Origin: Clostridiaceae bacterium
GTDB taxonomy: Bacteria; Bacillota; Clostridia; DSM-8532
Assembly (NCBI GenBank): GCA_012719645.1
Contig: JAAXZX010000004.1
Span: forward strand, 1-64,000
Reading direction: 5' to 3'
DNA length: 64,000 nt
Positions 46,318 to 55,162 of this stretch are shown here, piece after piece. The stretch's first letter is position 1. Each line of letters opens with the position of its first letter. The notes under the pieces were generated by a model, which was not told the DNA's origin, made no database searches, and worked only from the letters and a program-made list of their open reading frames with translations. Made by a program: the position numbers and the translations under genes.

Positions 46318-47530
46318 CCTTACGGTAAGGGAGCTTACAGCATATATCAAGCAGATGATCGACAGCGACATGCTGCTTTCAAACTTATGTGTCACAGGTG
46401 AGATTTCCAATTTCAAGCTTCACAGTTCCGGCCACATGTATTTTTCCCTGAAGGATCAGGACGCAGTAATCAGATGCGTAATGTTCCGGACCTACAACGC
46501 CCGCATGAAGTTCATGCCAGAGGAGGGCATGAAGGTCATAGTCAGGGGATATGTTTCGGTGTACGCCCCCGGCGGCACCTATCAGCTATATGCGGAGGAC
46601 ATGCAGCCCGATGGGACGGGGAGCCTGTACCTGGCTTTTGAGCAACTGAAACAGAAGCTTGAGGCACTGGGGTGGTTCGCCCAGGAGCGAAAGAAGCCCA
46701 TTCCCCGGCTGCCCCGTGCCATAGGCATTGTCACCTCGCCCACAGGGGCAGTTATCCGCGACATGCTGAATATCCTGCAGAGAAGGTACCCAAACATCCG
46801 GGTCATCATCTATCCTTCGGCCGTCCAGGGGCCGGAAGCACCGGTGCAGCTTATCAGGGGGATCAGGTATTTCAATGAAGCGCAGAATGTGGATGTCATC
46901 ATAATTGGAAGGGGCGGCGGATCAATCGAGGATCTCTGGCCCTTCAACGATGAGGGGCTCGCCCGGGCGATCCATGAATCAGGCATACCGGTCATCTCTG
47001 CCGTAGGTCATGAAACCGATTTTTCCATATCCGATTTCGTAGCAGACCTGAGGGCTCCAACCCCTTCCGCGGCAGCCGAGCTGGTGATCCCGGAAAAGGC
47101 GCTTTTAAAGGAGCGGCTCGCGATATATGAGAAGAACCTGGTCAGCAGCCTGTTGATGAAGCTGAAGAGGGAGAGGGAAAGGATAGCCGGCCTGTCATCC
47201 GCAAGGAGCATTGCCCGGCCTTTCGAGAGGATTTACACATTGAGGCAGCAACTGGATGGCAAACACCGGGAACTGATTCTGATAGGCAGGTCGAAGCTTG
47301 AAAGGCGCCGGTCTGCCCTGGGCAGCCTTGCCGGAAGGCTTGACGCCTTAAGCCCGCTTACGGTACTGTCACGGGGATATGCCATCGTCCAGAAGGCGGA
47401 TGGCAGCGTTGTAAAATCCATCCAGACCATGAAACCGGGGGAAAGGATAACGGTCAGGGTAGCCGACGGCCGGTTCAAGGCGCTGTTCGAGGAAGCGCTG
47501 GAGGCCTTTCCCGACAGGGTTGGGCAATGA
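46304..47530 (+). CDS. xseA: Exodeoxyribonuclease VII large subunit
   Basis: VTGEISNFKLHSSGHMYFSLKDQDAVIRCVMF; RGGGSIEDLWPFNDEGLARAI; ISAVGHETDFSISDFVADLRAPTPSAAAELV. Confidence 0.96.
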   Translation: MNTNSLTVRELTAYIKQMIDSDMLLSNLCVTGEISNFKLHSSGHMYFSLKDQDAVIRCVMFRTYNARMKFMPEEGMKVIVRGYVSVYAPGGTYQLYAEDMQPDGTGSLYLAFEQLKQKLEALGWFAQERKKPIPRLPRAIGIVTSPTGAVIRDMLNILQRRYPNIRVIIYPSAVQGPEAPVQLIRGIRYFNEAQNVDVIIIGRGGGSIEDLWPFNDEGLARAIHESGIPVISAVGHETDFSISDFVADLRAPTPSAAAELVIPEKALLKERLAIYEKNLVSSLLMKLKRERERIAGLSSARSIARPFERIYTLRQQLDGKHRELILIGRSKLERRRSALGSLAGRLDALSPLTVLSRGYAIVQKADGSVVKSIQTMKPGERITVRVADGRFKALFEEALEAFPDRVGQ

Positions 47531-47563
47531 GATGTGAATGGAGTGTGGGGTATGACAGGGATG

Positions 47564-47806
47564 CAAGATAGCCAGGAAAACAGGAACCTTACCTATGAAG
47601 AGGCCGCAGGCGAACTGGAAAAAGCCATAGCCGTGCTAGAGAAAGGGGATCTTCCCCTGGAGGAATCCATACAGGTCTTTGAAAAGGCTATTGGGCTGGT
47701 TCGCCTGTGCAATATGAAGCTGGATGAGATTGAAAAGAAGATCACCATTCTGGTTGAGGGAAAGGACGGAGTCAGGGAAACCGATTTTGAGCCTGACGCG
47801 GGATGA
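47564..47806 (+). CDS. xseB: Exodeoxyribonuclease VII small subunit
   Basis: LTYEEAAGELEKAIAVLEKGDLPLEESIQVFEKAIGLVRLCNMKLDEIEKKI; start uncertain (several in-frame ATGs). Confidence 0.92.
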   Translation, partial: QDSQENRNLTYEEAAGELEKAIAVLEKGDLPLEESIQVFEKAIGLVRLCNMKLDEIEKKITILVEGKDGVRETDFEPDAG

Positions 47807-48693
47807 TGGAGTATATTCAGGAATACAACCGGTACAGGAACCTAATTGAGGAATGGATCGGAAATCGTATAACCGTCCCCGGCCTGCCTGAGAGAAACCT
47901 TTTCGAAGCAATGAGATACAGCCTCATGGCAGGAGGAAAAAGGCTGCGTCCCGTGCTGTCGCTGGCAGTCTGCGACATGCTTGGGGGCGACATGGAGGAT
48001 GTCCTGCCCTTTGCCTGCGCCATTGAACTTATACATACTTATTCCCTGATCCATGATGATCTGCCGTGCATGGACAACGATGACTTCAGGAGAGGGAAGC
48101 CCACCAATCACAAGGTTTTCGGCGAAGCAAAGGCCGTTCTCGCAGGCGACGCGCTCCTCAACACAGCCTGTGAGATAATGCTGGACGAAGTGCTTGCCGA
48201 CAGGGATGAACCCCATATAAAAGCTGCAGCGGCGCGCATAATCATGGAAGCCGCGGGAGCCTCGGGCATGGTTGCGGGGCAGGTAATCGACCTGGAGTCC
48301 GAGGATGTCCCTGTTTCCTACGAGGTCCTGTGCCGTATGCACAGTCTTAAGACAGGTGCGTTGATCCGTGCCGGCATCCTTTCGGCGGCCAGGCTCTGCA
48401 AGGCTGATGAAAAGACCTGGGACGCCCTGGACCGCTATGGACGGCATATCGGGCTGGCCTTTCAGATTAAGGATGACCTTCTGGATCTCGAGGGCGACGC
48501 GGCGGTAACCGGAAAGAGCACCGGCAGCGATGAAAAAAAACATAAATCAACCTTTGTGACCATTCTTGGGGCAAAGAAGGCGAAAGAACTGCTTGAAGAA
48601 ACTGTCCGGGAGGCTGTCAGAGCCCTGGAGAACCTGAAGAATGCCGGTTTTTTAGCCAGGACTGCAGCCTATATCGCCGAAAGAGAGAAATAA
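47803..48693 (+). CDS. ispA: Farnesyl/geranyl diphosphate synthase
   Basis: IHTYSLIHDDLPCMDNDDFRRGKPTNHKVFGEA (first Asp-rich motif), LAFQIKDDLLDLEGD (second). Confidence 0.95.
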   Translation: MMEYIQEYNRYRNLIEEWIGNRITVPGLPERNLFEAMRYSLMAGGKRLRPVLSLAVCDMLGGDMEDVLPFACAIELIHTYSLIHDDLPCMDNDDFRRGKPTNHKVFGEAKAVLAGDALLNTACEIMLDEVLADRDEPHIKAAAARIIMEAAGASGMVAGQVIDLESEDVPVSYEVLCRMHSLKTGALIRAGILSAARLCKADEKTWDALDRYGRHIGLAFQIKDDLLDLEGDAAVTGKSTGSDEKKHKSTFVTILGAKKAKELLEETVREAVRALENLKNAGFLARTAAYIAEREK

Positions 48694-48742
48694 AGACCGC
48701 ATGATGTTCTTGCATAATGGCGGCAGTTAGTTTTCAGGAGAG

Positions 48743-49186
48743 ATGCAAGTGACTTTTTTTGAGGAGATCATTAACAATAAGGCCTTGACACTGCCTGTTC
48801 TGTCCTGGTTCCTGGCCCAGTTATACAAATTCCTGCATTGCCTGGTGGTCAACAGGAAAATTGATTTTATGAAGTTTGTAAGCTCGGGGGGAATGCCCAG
48901 TTCCCACAGCGCCATTTCGGTCTGCCTGGCCACCATCATGGGGATGCAGTATGGCTTCGGGTCGGGTATTTTTGCCCTTGCAGTCATATTTGCGCTGGTT
49001 GTCATGGCCGACGCGGCGGGGGTGAGAAGGGCTGCGGGCAAACAGGCCGCCCTGCTCAACAAGCTGGCCAACTCCACCAGGGAGTTCCGGGCCGAAAAGG
49101 ACCTGAAGGAGCTTATAGGGCATACGCCGGTGGAAGTGTTGGCGGGGGCCGCATTGGGCATCCTGGTTGCGATAGCCTTTGCATAA
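48743..49186 (+). CDS. Divergent PAP2 family protein (YuiD-like)
   Basis: SSGGMPSSHSAISVCLATIMGMQYGFGSGIFALAVIFALVVMADAAGVRRAAGKQA...LKELIGHTPVEVLAGAALGILVA. Confidence 0.93.
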   Translation: MQVTFFEEIINNKALTLPVLSWFLAQLYKFLHCLVVNRKIDFMKFVSSGGMPSSHSAISVCLATIMGMQYGFGSGIFALAVIFALVVMADAAGVRRAAGKQAALLNKLANSTREFRAEKDLKELIGHTPVEVLAGAALGILVAIAFA

Positions 49187-49207
49187 CACCCCGGTTTGAT
49201 GTATAAT
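49179..49207 (+). promoter_or_regulatory. Putative promoter of OLE-like RNA
   Basis: TTGCAT-N17-TATAAT, about 14 nt before closing stem. Confidence 0.55.
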
Positions 49208-49213
49208 AATCAT

Positions 49214-49840
49214 CAAGATCATCAGGATGGCGCAGTATCCTAGTCAGTACTGCCTGGTTCGAAGACGGGCCTAAAAATCCGTTAAAGGGCATATCGATGA
49301 AGTTCCTTGTGCCGGCTTGTTACGCCCAGTGATGGGTCGGTGCTGGGAGTTAAGGTTTTGGGGCAGCCTGCAATGGCATGCAGGTGCGGACCCCTTTACC
49401 GCGGAGACCCTCATTCGTGGGAGACAGATTGCCTGCTTCGTGCAGTAAAAATCTTGACTACGATGGGGGATAGAACCTGTTTTGCGGTATCACTTTTGGT
49501 GCTGTGAGCAGTGTAGCCTGCCTTGAGTGCGGACCGGAGGATAGCGGATCAGGTGTTTATGTGCTGGCCGGCACATGAGCATTATCGCTGCTTGAAACCT
49601 TCCGTGCAAAAGAGGCTAGAACCAGGTAAGACTCCCGGGGAAAACCCCTAGGCTGTTGTTATCCAGGTATTCCGGGGATTGCAGTGTGTACTTAGTGGCA
49701 ATCAGGCTTTGAGAAGGGCAACCTCTCAACAGCGGGATTAAAGGGAAACCGCCGGAATGGCGACGTTCCGGTACCCTCTGGGGAAAACCTGCCTGACCTA
49801 AGACGCAAAATTTACTCGGAGTACTGCCATCCTGATTTTT
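49214..49840 (+). ncRNA. OLE (ornate, large, extremophilic) RNA candidate
   Basis: About 620 nt with no credible CDS; termini pair AUCAGGAUGGcgCAGUA (49221-49237) with UACUGCCAUCCUGAU (49822-49836) then U tract; synteny ispA...RNA-small membrane protein-dxs-tlyA matches OLE loci. Confidence 0.8.
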
Positions 49841-49918
49841 GTTGATTATTGCAAGAGAAACGTGTTATCGTTTCTCTTTGCTTTGATTGTTCGATTATTT
49901 TCCGAAAGCAGGATTTTT

Positions 49919-50569
49919 GTTTTGGGTAAAACGGACACCGAAAAGAAATATATGAAACAACTGGATAAGTATAAGAAGACCTCCAGGCAGAACATTCCGG
50001 TAAAAAGGAAAGCCGGCTTTGAAAAAAAGCATGTTCTATGGGGGATTTTTATTACCTGCGTTTCTTTTGCGCTGTCCATGCTGGTACTCTTCGCGTCTTC
50101 CGGGCTCCTGGGCTCAGCGCAGCCTGTCTTTGCCTTCATCGTAGTGCTGGTTATCATCGTCGCGGGAGTCGTATTCGATGTTATCGGCATTGCTGTCACG
50201 GCAGCCGATGAAACACCGTTTCATTCCATGGCGTCAAAGAAGATAAAGGGGGCCAGGCAGTCCCTGGTCCTGCTTCGCAACGCCCCGCGCGTGTCCAGTT
50301 TCTGCAATGATGTGATTGGCGATATATGCAGCGTGGTGAGCGGTGTAGCCGCAACTTCAATCGTTTACAAGGTATTTGCCACAAGCGGCAATATCTCGGT
50401 TATAGAAACCATTACGGGAGCATTGATAGCTGCGTTTACAGTGGGCGGAAAGGCCTTTGCGAAAAATATCGGCATGAACAACAGCAACTATATCGTTTTC
50501 TGGGTAGGCAGGTTTCTGTCCTGCTTCAGTTTCGGCAAGAGAAAAAAAGGTCAGGGGTGTTCTGGTTGA
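49919..50569 (+). CDS. OLE-associated membrane protein OapA candidate
   Basis: About 216 aa, multi-TM basic membrane protein directly 3' of the RNA and overlapping dxs; start uncertain (TTG near 49919 or ATG 49951). Confidence 0.72.
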   Translation, partial: VLGKTDTEKKYMKQLDKYKKTSRQNIPVKRKAGFEKKHVLWGIFITCVSFALSMLVLFASSGLLGSAQPVFAFIVVLVIIVAGVVFDVIGIAVTAADETPFHSMASKKIKGARQSLVLLRNAPRVSSFCNDVIGDICSVVSGVAATSIVYKVFATSGNISVIETITGALIAAFTVGGKAFAKNIGMNNSNYIVFWVGRFLSCFSFGKRKKGQGCSG

Positions 50570-52494
50570 GCCGGAATAATCATACCACGGAGATATTGAA
50601 AAGAGTTTCCGGACCCGAAGATCTGAAAAAGCTGAGCATGCGGGAGTTGAACGCTCTCAGCGGTGAAATACGGGATTTTCTTATAAGTACTGTGTCAAAT
50701 ACCGGGGGACACATTGCCTCCAATCTCGGTGTTGTGGAACTGACCATTGCCCTGCATCGTGTTTTTGATACCCCAAGGGACAGGATCATATGGGATGTGG
50801 GGCACCAGACCTATGTCCATAAGATCCTGACAGGAAGGAAGGAAAGGTTTAATACCCTCAGGCAGATGGACGGCCTTTCTGGATTCCCGAAATCCGCCGA
50901 GAGCGAATTCGATGCCTTCAACACAGGCCACAGTTCCACCTCCATCTCTGCTGCCCTTGGCATGGCCAGGGCCCGGGACCTTAAGGGTGAAAACTACTAT
51001 GTGGCGGCCGTGATAGGTGATGGAGCGCTTACAGGGGGCATGGCCTTTGAAGCCCTCAACGACGCTGGAAATGCCAGGACCAATCTCTTGATCATCCTCA
51101 ATGACAACGGCATGTCCATAGCCCAGAATGTGGGTGGGCTGTCCCGTTACCTGAGCCGGCTTCGCACGAGACCTTTCTACTATAAAACAAGGGAGTCCAT
51201 CCAGTCGCTGATCGACAGGCGACTTCCTAAGACCGGCAGGCATGTGCGCAGGTTCCTGCATCGCATTAAGGCAGCCATGAAGAGTATACTCGTGCCTTCC
51301 ATGTTCTTTGAGGACTTGGGCTTCAGGTATTTCGGCCCCATCGACGGGCATAATCTGCGGGAACTGATCACGGTCCTGGAACATGCCAGGACCATGAAAG
51401 GCCCTGTCCTCGTCCATGTCTGCACGCTGAAGGGGAAGGGGTATAAATACGCCGAGGAAAAGCCAAATGTGTTCCATGGCATAGCTCCTTTCGAGGTTGA
51501 GACCGGCGAATTGAAATCCAACGGCGGCGAAAGCTATTCGGAGGTCTTTGGCAGAAAGATCTGCGCGATTGCCCAAAGCAACCCGGGTGTTGTGGCCATT
51601 ACAGCCGCCATGCCCGACGGTACCGGCCTTAACCGCTTCAGGGAGTCATTCCCCAGGCGCTTCTTTGACGTGGGTATTGCTGAACAGCATGCGGTAACCT
51701 TTGCCGCAGGACTCGCCAAGGGAGGAGTCATACCTGTCGTGGCGATCTACTCCACGTTCCTCCAGCGCGCATATGACCAGATGCTCCATGACGTTGCCCT
51801 GCAGAACCTCCATGTGGTTTTTGCCATAGACCGGGCAGGAGTTGTGGGGGAGGACGGCGAAACCCACCAGGGTATTTATGATATAGCATATATAAAGACG
51901 ATGCCAAACTTTACACTCATGGCGCCCGCGTCGCCAAGCGAACTGGAAATGATGCTGGAGTATGCGGTTATGGAGCACAAAGGTCCTGTCGCTATCCGGT
52001 ATCCCCGCGGGACCGGCAGGGAGACAGATGCCCTGGGGCAGCCCATAAGGCCTGGAAAAGGTTTGGCAGTAAGACAGGGAGAGGATGTTACCATAGTTGC
52101 CGTTGGATATTTCCTGGACAGGGCGCTGAAAACCGCGGACCTCCTTGAGGCCGAAGGCATTAGCTGCGAAGTCATCAACCCCAGGTTTATCAAACCCATG
52201 GACGAGTCGCTTCTCAGGCAGTCCATCAGCAAAACGGGCAGGGTTGTCGTTATGGAGGACGGTATCATAAGCGGCGGTTTCGGCAGCAGCATCCTGGAAT
52301 TCACAAGCAGGGAACGCATCCAGGCTGAAACACTGCTTCTTGGGCTGCCCGATGAGGAGGTGCCCCACGGCTCCAGGAAGCTGATCTACGAAAAGTACGG
52401 GCTGGATCCCCAATCCATGAAGGACCGGATACGGGATTTCCTTGAAGCGTCGGGGGAGGGAGGCCGGGAATGGGCAAGGAACGTCTCGATGTGA
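50566..52494 (+). CDS. dxs: 1-deoxy-D-xylulose-5-phosphate synthase
   Basis: TGGHIASNLGVVELTIALHRVFDTPRDRIIWDVGHQTYVHKILTGR, FNTGHSSTSISAALGMA, IGDGALTGGMAFEALN, FDVGIAEQHAVTFAAGLA; TTG start 50566 with SD AGGGGTG (the ORF start at 50326 is too far upstream). Confidence 0.95.
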   Translation: MSRNNHTTEILKRVSGPEDLKKLSMRELNALSGEIRDFLISTVSNTGGHIASNLGVVELTIALHRVFDTPRDRIIWDVGHQTYVHKILTGRKERFNTLRQMDGLSGFPKSAESEFDAFNTGHSSTSISAALGMARARDLKGENYYVAAVIGDGALTGGMAFEALNDAGNARTNLLIILNDNGMSIAQNVGGLSRYLSRLRTRPFYYKTRESIQSLIDRRLPKTGRHVRRFLHRIKAAMKSILVPSMFFEDLGFRYFGPIDGHNLRELITVLEHARTMKGPVLVHVCTLKGKGYKYAEEKPNVFHGIAPFEVETGELKSNGGESYSEVFGRKICAIAQSNPGVVAITAAMPDGTGLNRFRESFPRRFFDVGIAEQHAVTFAAGLAKGGVIPVVAIYSTFLQRAYDQMLHDVALQNLHVVFAIDRAGVVGEDGETHQGIYDIAYIKTMPNFTLMAPASPSELEMMLEYAVMEHKGPVAIRYPRGTGRETDALGQPIRPGKGLAVRQGEDVTIVAVGYFLDRALKTADLLEAEGISCEVINPRFIKPMDESLLRQSISKTGRVVVMEDGIISGGFGSSILEFTSRERIQAETLLLGLPDEEVPHGSRKLIYEKYGLDPQSMKDRIRDFLEASGEGGREWARNVSM

Positions 52495-53270
52495 TCCTGG
52501 TGAAAAAGGGGTTGTTTGAGAGCAGGGAAAAGGCCAGGCGTGCCATCATGGCCGGTACGGTTTTTGTTGACGGGGAGCGTGTTGACAAGGCCGGTTCCCT
52601 GTGCGATCCGGATTCATCAATAACCATAAAGGATAATCCCGTCCCCTATGTGAGCAGGGGCGGGCTGAAGCTTGAGAAGGCCATCAGGGTTTTCAACGTG
52701 AACCTGGATGGCCTGATCTGCGTGGATGTAGGGGCTTCAACGGGCGGATTCACCGATGTAATGCTTAAAAGCGGCGCCAGCAAGGTTTACGCTGTTGATG
52801 TGGGTTACGGACAGCTTGCCTGGTCCCTCCGCAATGACCCGAGGGTTGTCTGCATGGAAAGGACCAACTTCCGCTATGTAAAGCCTGAAGACATAGGCGA
52901 GCCCGTTGATTTCGGGGCGGTGGACGTTTCGTTTATCTCCCTGAGGCTGATTCTGCCTCCCCTTAAGGCAGTCCTGAAAGAGGGGGCCCGGGCGGTCTGT
53001 CTTATAAAGCCCCAGTTCGAGGCCGGGCGTGAGAAGGTGGGGAAGAAGGGCGTGGTCAGGGATCCCGCCGTCCATGAAGAGGTCATAGCCGCTGTCATTG
53101 ACTCGGCCAGGTCCCTGGGATTCACGGTGGATGGCCTGTCCTGGTCCCCCGTCAAAGGGCCCGAGGGTAATATCGAGTACCTGCTTTGCCTTTCCAACAC
53201 TCAAACCCGCGATGAACCTGAGATCAACATCAAGGAAACCGTCGCCGCCGCCCACCGGGAACTGGACTGA
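52470..53270 (+). CDS. tlyA: TlyA family rRNA methyltransferase (YqxC-like)
   Basis: S4 domain RLDVILVKKGLFESREKARRAIMAGTVFVDG plus FtsJ-like VDVGASTGGFTDVMLKSGASKVYAVDVGYGQL. Confidence 0.94.
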   Translation: MGKERLDVILVKKGLFESREKARRAIMAGTVFVDGERVDKAGSLCDPDSSITIKDNPVPYVSRGGLKLEKAIRVFNVNLDGLICVDVGASTGGFTDVMLKSGASKVYAVDVGYGQLAWSLRNDPRVVCMERTNFRYVKPEDIGEPVDFGAVDVSFISLRLILPPLKAVLKEGARAVCLIKPQFEAGREKVGKKGVVRDPAVHEEVIAAVIDSARSLGFTVDGLSWSPVKGPEGNIEYLLCLSNTQTRDEPEINIKETVAAAHRELD

Positions 53271-53288
53271 AATACCGTTTCCGCATAT

Positions 53289-53560
53289 GTCATTGCGAAC
53301 AGAGCAAATTCCTGTCTTGTCATTGCGAGCCCGGCGAAGCCGGGCGTGGCAATCTCTGCAGTGCTTTTCCCAAGTCATTACGTGTCACAGCCGTGCTGTT
53401 CAGTCTCTCCTTCAGTCCTCGTAAAAGAGAGGTAGGATGTGAGAGATTGGAGGGGTTAGATATATCCCAGTACAGTTCGTTACCATACATTCTAACTTCC
53501 AACCTCCAACTTCTCACATCCGGTATTCGGAGTCAGTCGAGGCTGAACAGCACGTTTTTG
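53289..53560. repeat. Nested palindromic intergenic element, copy 2 (inverted relative to copy 1)
   Basis: GTCATTGCGAGCccggcgaagccgggcGTGGCAATCTC, CCGTGCTGTTCAGTCTC (53391-53407), CGGAGTCAGTCGAGGCTGAACAGCACG (53528-53554); internal GA-rich hairpin 53434-53521. Confidence 0.7.
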
Positions 53561-53773
53561 CTTAAGTCTTTGCGGATCTTTATGTGTCAATATTGGAGGA
53601 CTATGCCGAGATTGCCCCGCTCGGGTTCAGTCACTCCCCGCTAAAGCCGCAGACCCACTTGACCGCGGCCTGATAGGAGTGGTTGATGTTTCGCAGCCGT
53701 GCAACACAGCGACAGGGCTTTACGGGATCCCTGCAAGTACTTGGATTCCATATTTCCGCACAGTCTGCCGTTC

Positions 53774-53945
53774 CCTGTTGATGTCATTGCAAGAACAGCG
53801 CGGCTGCCAATGCAGTAACCAGCAAAACGCAATAGAGATTGACGCGCTTCGCCCGAAGGGTTCCATGCAACATTACCGAAATGTTAGCGGAACGGGGCGG
53901 AGCACGGCAATCTCTTCCTGTTCAGGGTTCACCGCATTAATAACA
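53774..53945. repeat. Degenerate GCAATCTC-type repeat fragments
   Basis: GATGTCATTGCAAGAACAGCGCGGC, AGAGATTGACGCGCTTCGCCCGAAGGG, GGAGCACGGCAATCTCTTCCTGTTCAGGG; no credible CDS. Confidence 0.4.
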
Positions 53946-53950
53946 GGGTG

Positions 53951-55162
53951 TCAACTGCGGAACAGGTATTTTTCGTTTTTGAACATGGAGGCGGCTATCA
54001 GCAGGGACAGCACCACGTATACCAGCGATGTCGCCACCGCCAGGATGAGCCCGGTATAGTTGGTCATCCCGCCCAGTACCAGCTTGAAGGCCGATACGGT
54101 GTTGAGGACAGGGATCAGGTACATATACATCTGTATGTCATTGGGCATTATCATCATTGTGGCATAGGCCGGGATCATCACCACGAACATCAGCATGGAA
54201 AGGTAAGTCTGCCCTTCCTTGAAGGACCTGGCATAGGTACTGATGGCCAGCTGCAGCCCGGAAAAGGTCATTCCCAGGAGAAGGGTTACGATAAGGCACA
54301 GGATCACCGAGCCGCGGTCCATGGTGAAACCGCCAATCTGCCCCAAGCCCATGGTAATGGAAGAGGGATTTATAATAAAGGCAAGGAGCATCCCTATCAG
54401 GGTCGAAATCACGCTGGCAAAGCTGAAAAGGATTATGGTCAGGTATTTCCCGATAAGGATGGACATCCTGCCGGGGCGAGTGGTCAACAGGGGCTCAAAT
54501 GTCATGCGTTCCTTCTCTCCTGCTACAAGGTCGGTTGCAGCCGGTATGCCTCCCACGGCCACCAGCATCGCGATGATCATGGGGAGCAGCATCATCAGCA
54601 TCATATTTCCGTCCCCCGATCTGGCGACATTCTCCGTCTCCACCACAACCGGCGTGAGTATTTCCGGATTGATGCCCAAAGCTTCAAGGCGCTGCTCCGC
54701 AATTGTCCCATTCAGCTTTGTTATTGCCGATCTCAGCGCGCCTACGGCGCCGCCTGAGCGGGATAGCGAATTGTCGTAGTATATTTTCAGGGTGAACGGC
54801 TCTAAGGCTTTTAGCTTATCCTCGAAATCCCTGTCAAGCGATACCACCAGCTTGGCTTTCTTGCTGTTGATGGCCTCCCATGGGTCATCCACCGGATCGA
54901 CTATTGTTATATCCTCGCCCTGCGTTTCAAGGCTCTCCTTCAGGAAGTTCTGGGCGGCAGGACTGTAGCTGTCAGCCGTGAGGGCTACCGTAATATTGGT
55001 CGTCATCTCCTCGCTCATCTTCGCCGTTCCTCTTCCAACGAGCAGGAACAATATGGGCATAAGGAAGATGGGGACAATGATGCTGGAAAACAGCGTCTTG
55101 CGGTCGCGAACGATATCCTTTACTTCCTTCTTGAAAACGATCATTATATGCTTCCATTTCAT
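53951..55162 (-). CDS. natB: ABC-2 type Na+/drug exporter permease (NatB-like)
   Basis: KEVKDIVRDRKTLFSSIIVPIFLMPI, GGIPAATDLVAGEKERMTFEPLLTTRPGRMSILIGKYLTI. Confidence 0.9.
   Translation of the reverse strand: MKWKHIMIVFKKEVKDIVRDRKTLFSSIIVPIFLMPILFLLVGRGTAKMSEEMTTNITVALTADSYSPAAQNFLKESLETQGEDITIVDPVDDPWEAINSKKAKLVVSLDRDFEDKLKALEPFTLKIYYDNSLSRSGGAVGALRSAITKLNGTIAEQRLEALGINPEILTPVVVETENVARSGDGNMMLMMLLPMIIAMLVAVGGIPAATDLVAGEKERMTFEPLLTTRPGRMSILIGKYLTIILFSFASVISTLIGMLLAFIINPSSITMGLGQIGGFTMDRGSVILCLIVTLLLGMTFSGLQLAISTYARSFKEGQTYLSMLMFVVMIPAYATMMIMPNDIQMYMYLIPVLNTVSAFKLVLGGMTNYTGLILAVATSLVYVVLSLLIAASMFKNEKYLFRS

Noticed and set aside
49307-49507. 66-aa ORF inside the OLE-like RNA
   Set aside because: No SD, no recognisable family, low-complexity translation; better explained as structured RNA.
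53098-53945. Several 60-126 aa ORFs after tlyA
   Set aside because: They translate repeat DNA (GCAATCTC-type and GA-rich units) without SD or domain signals.
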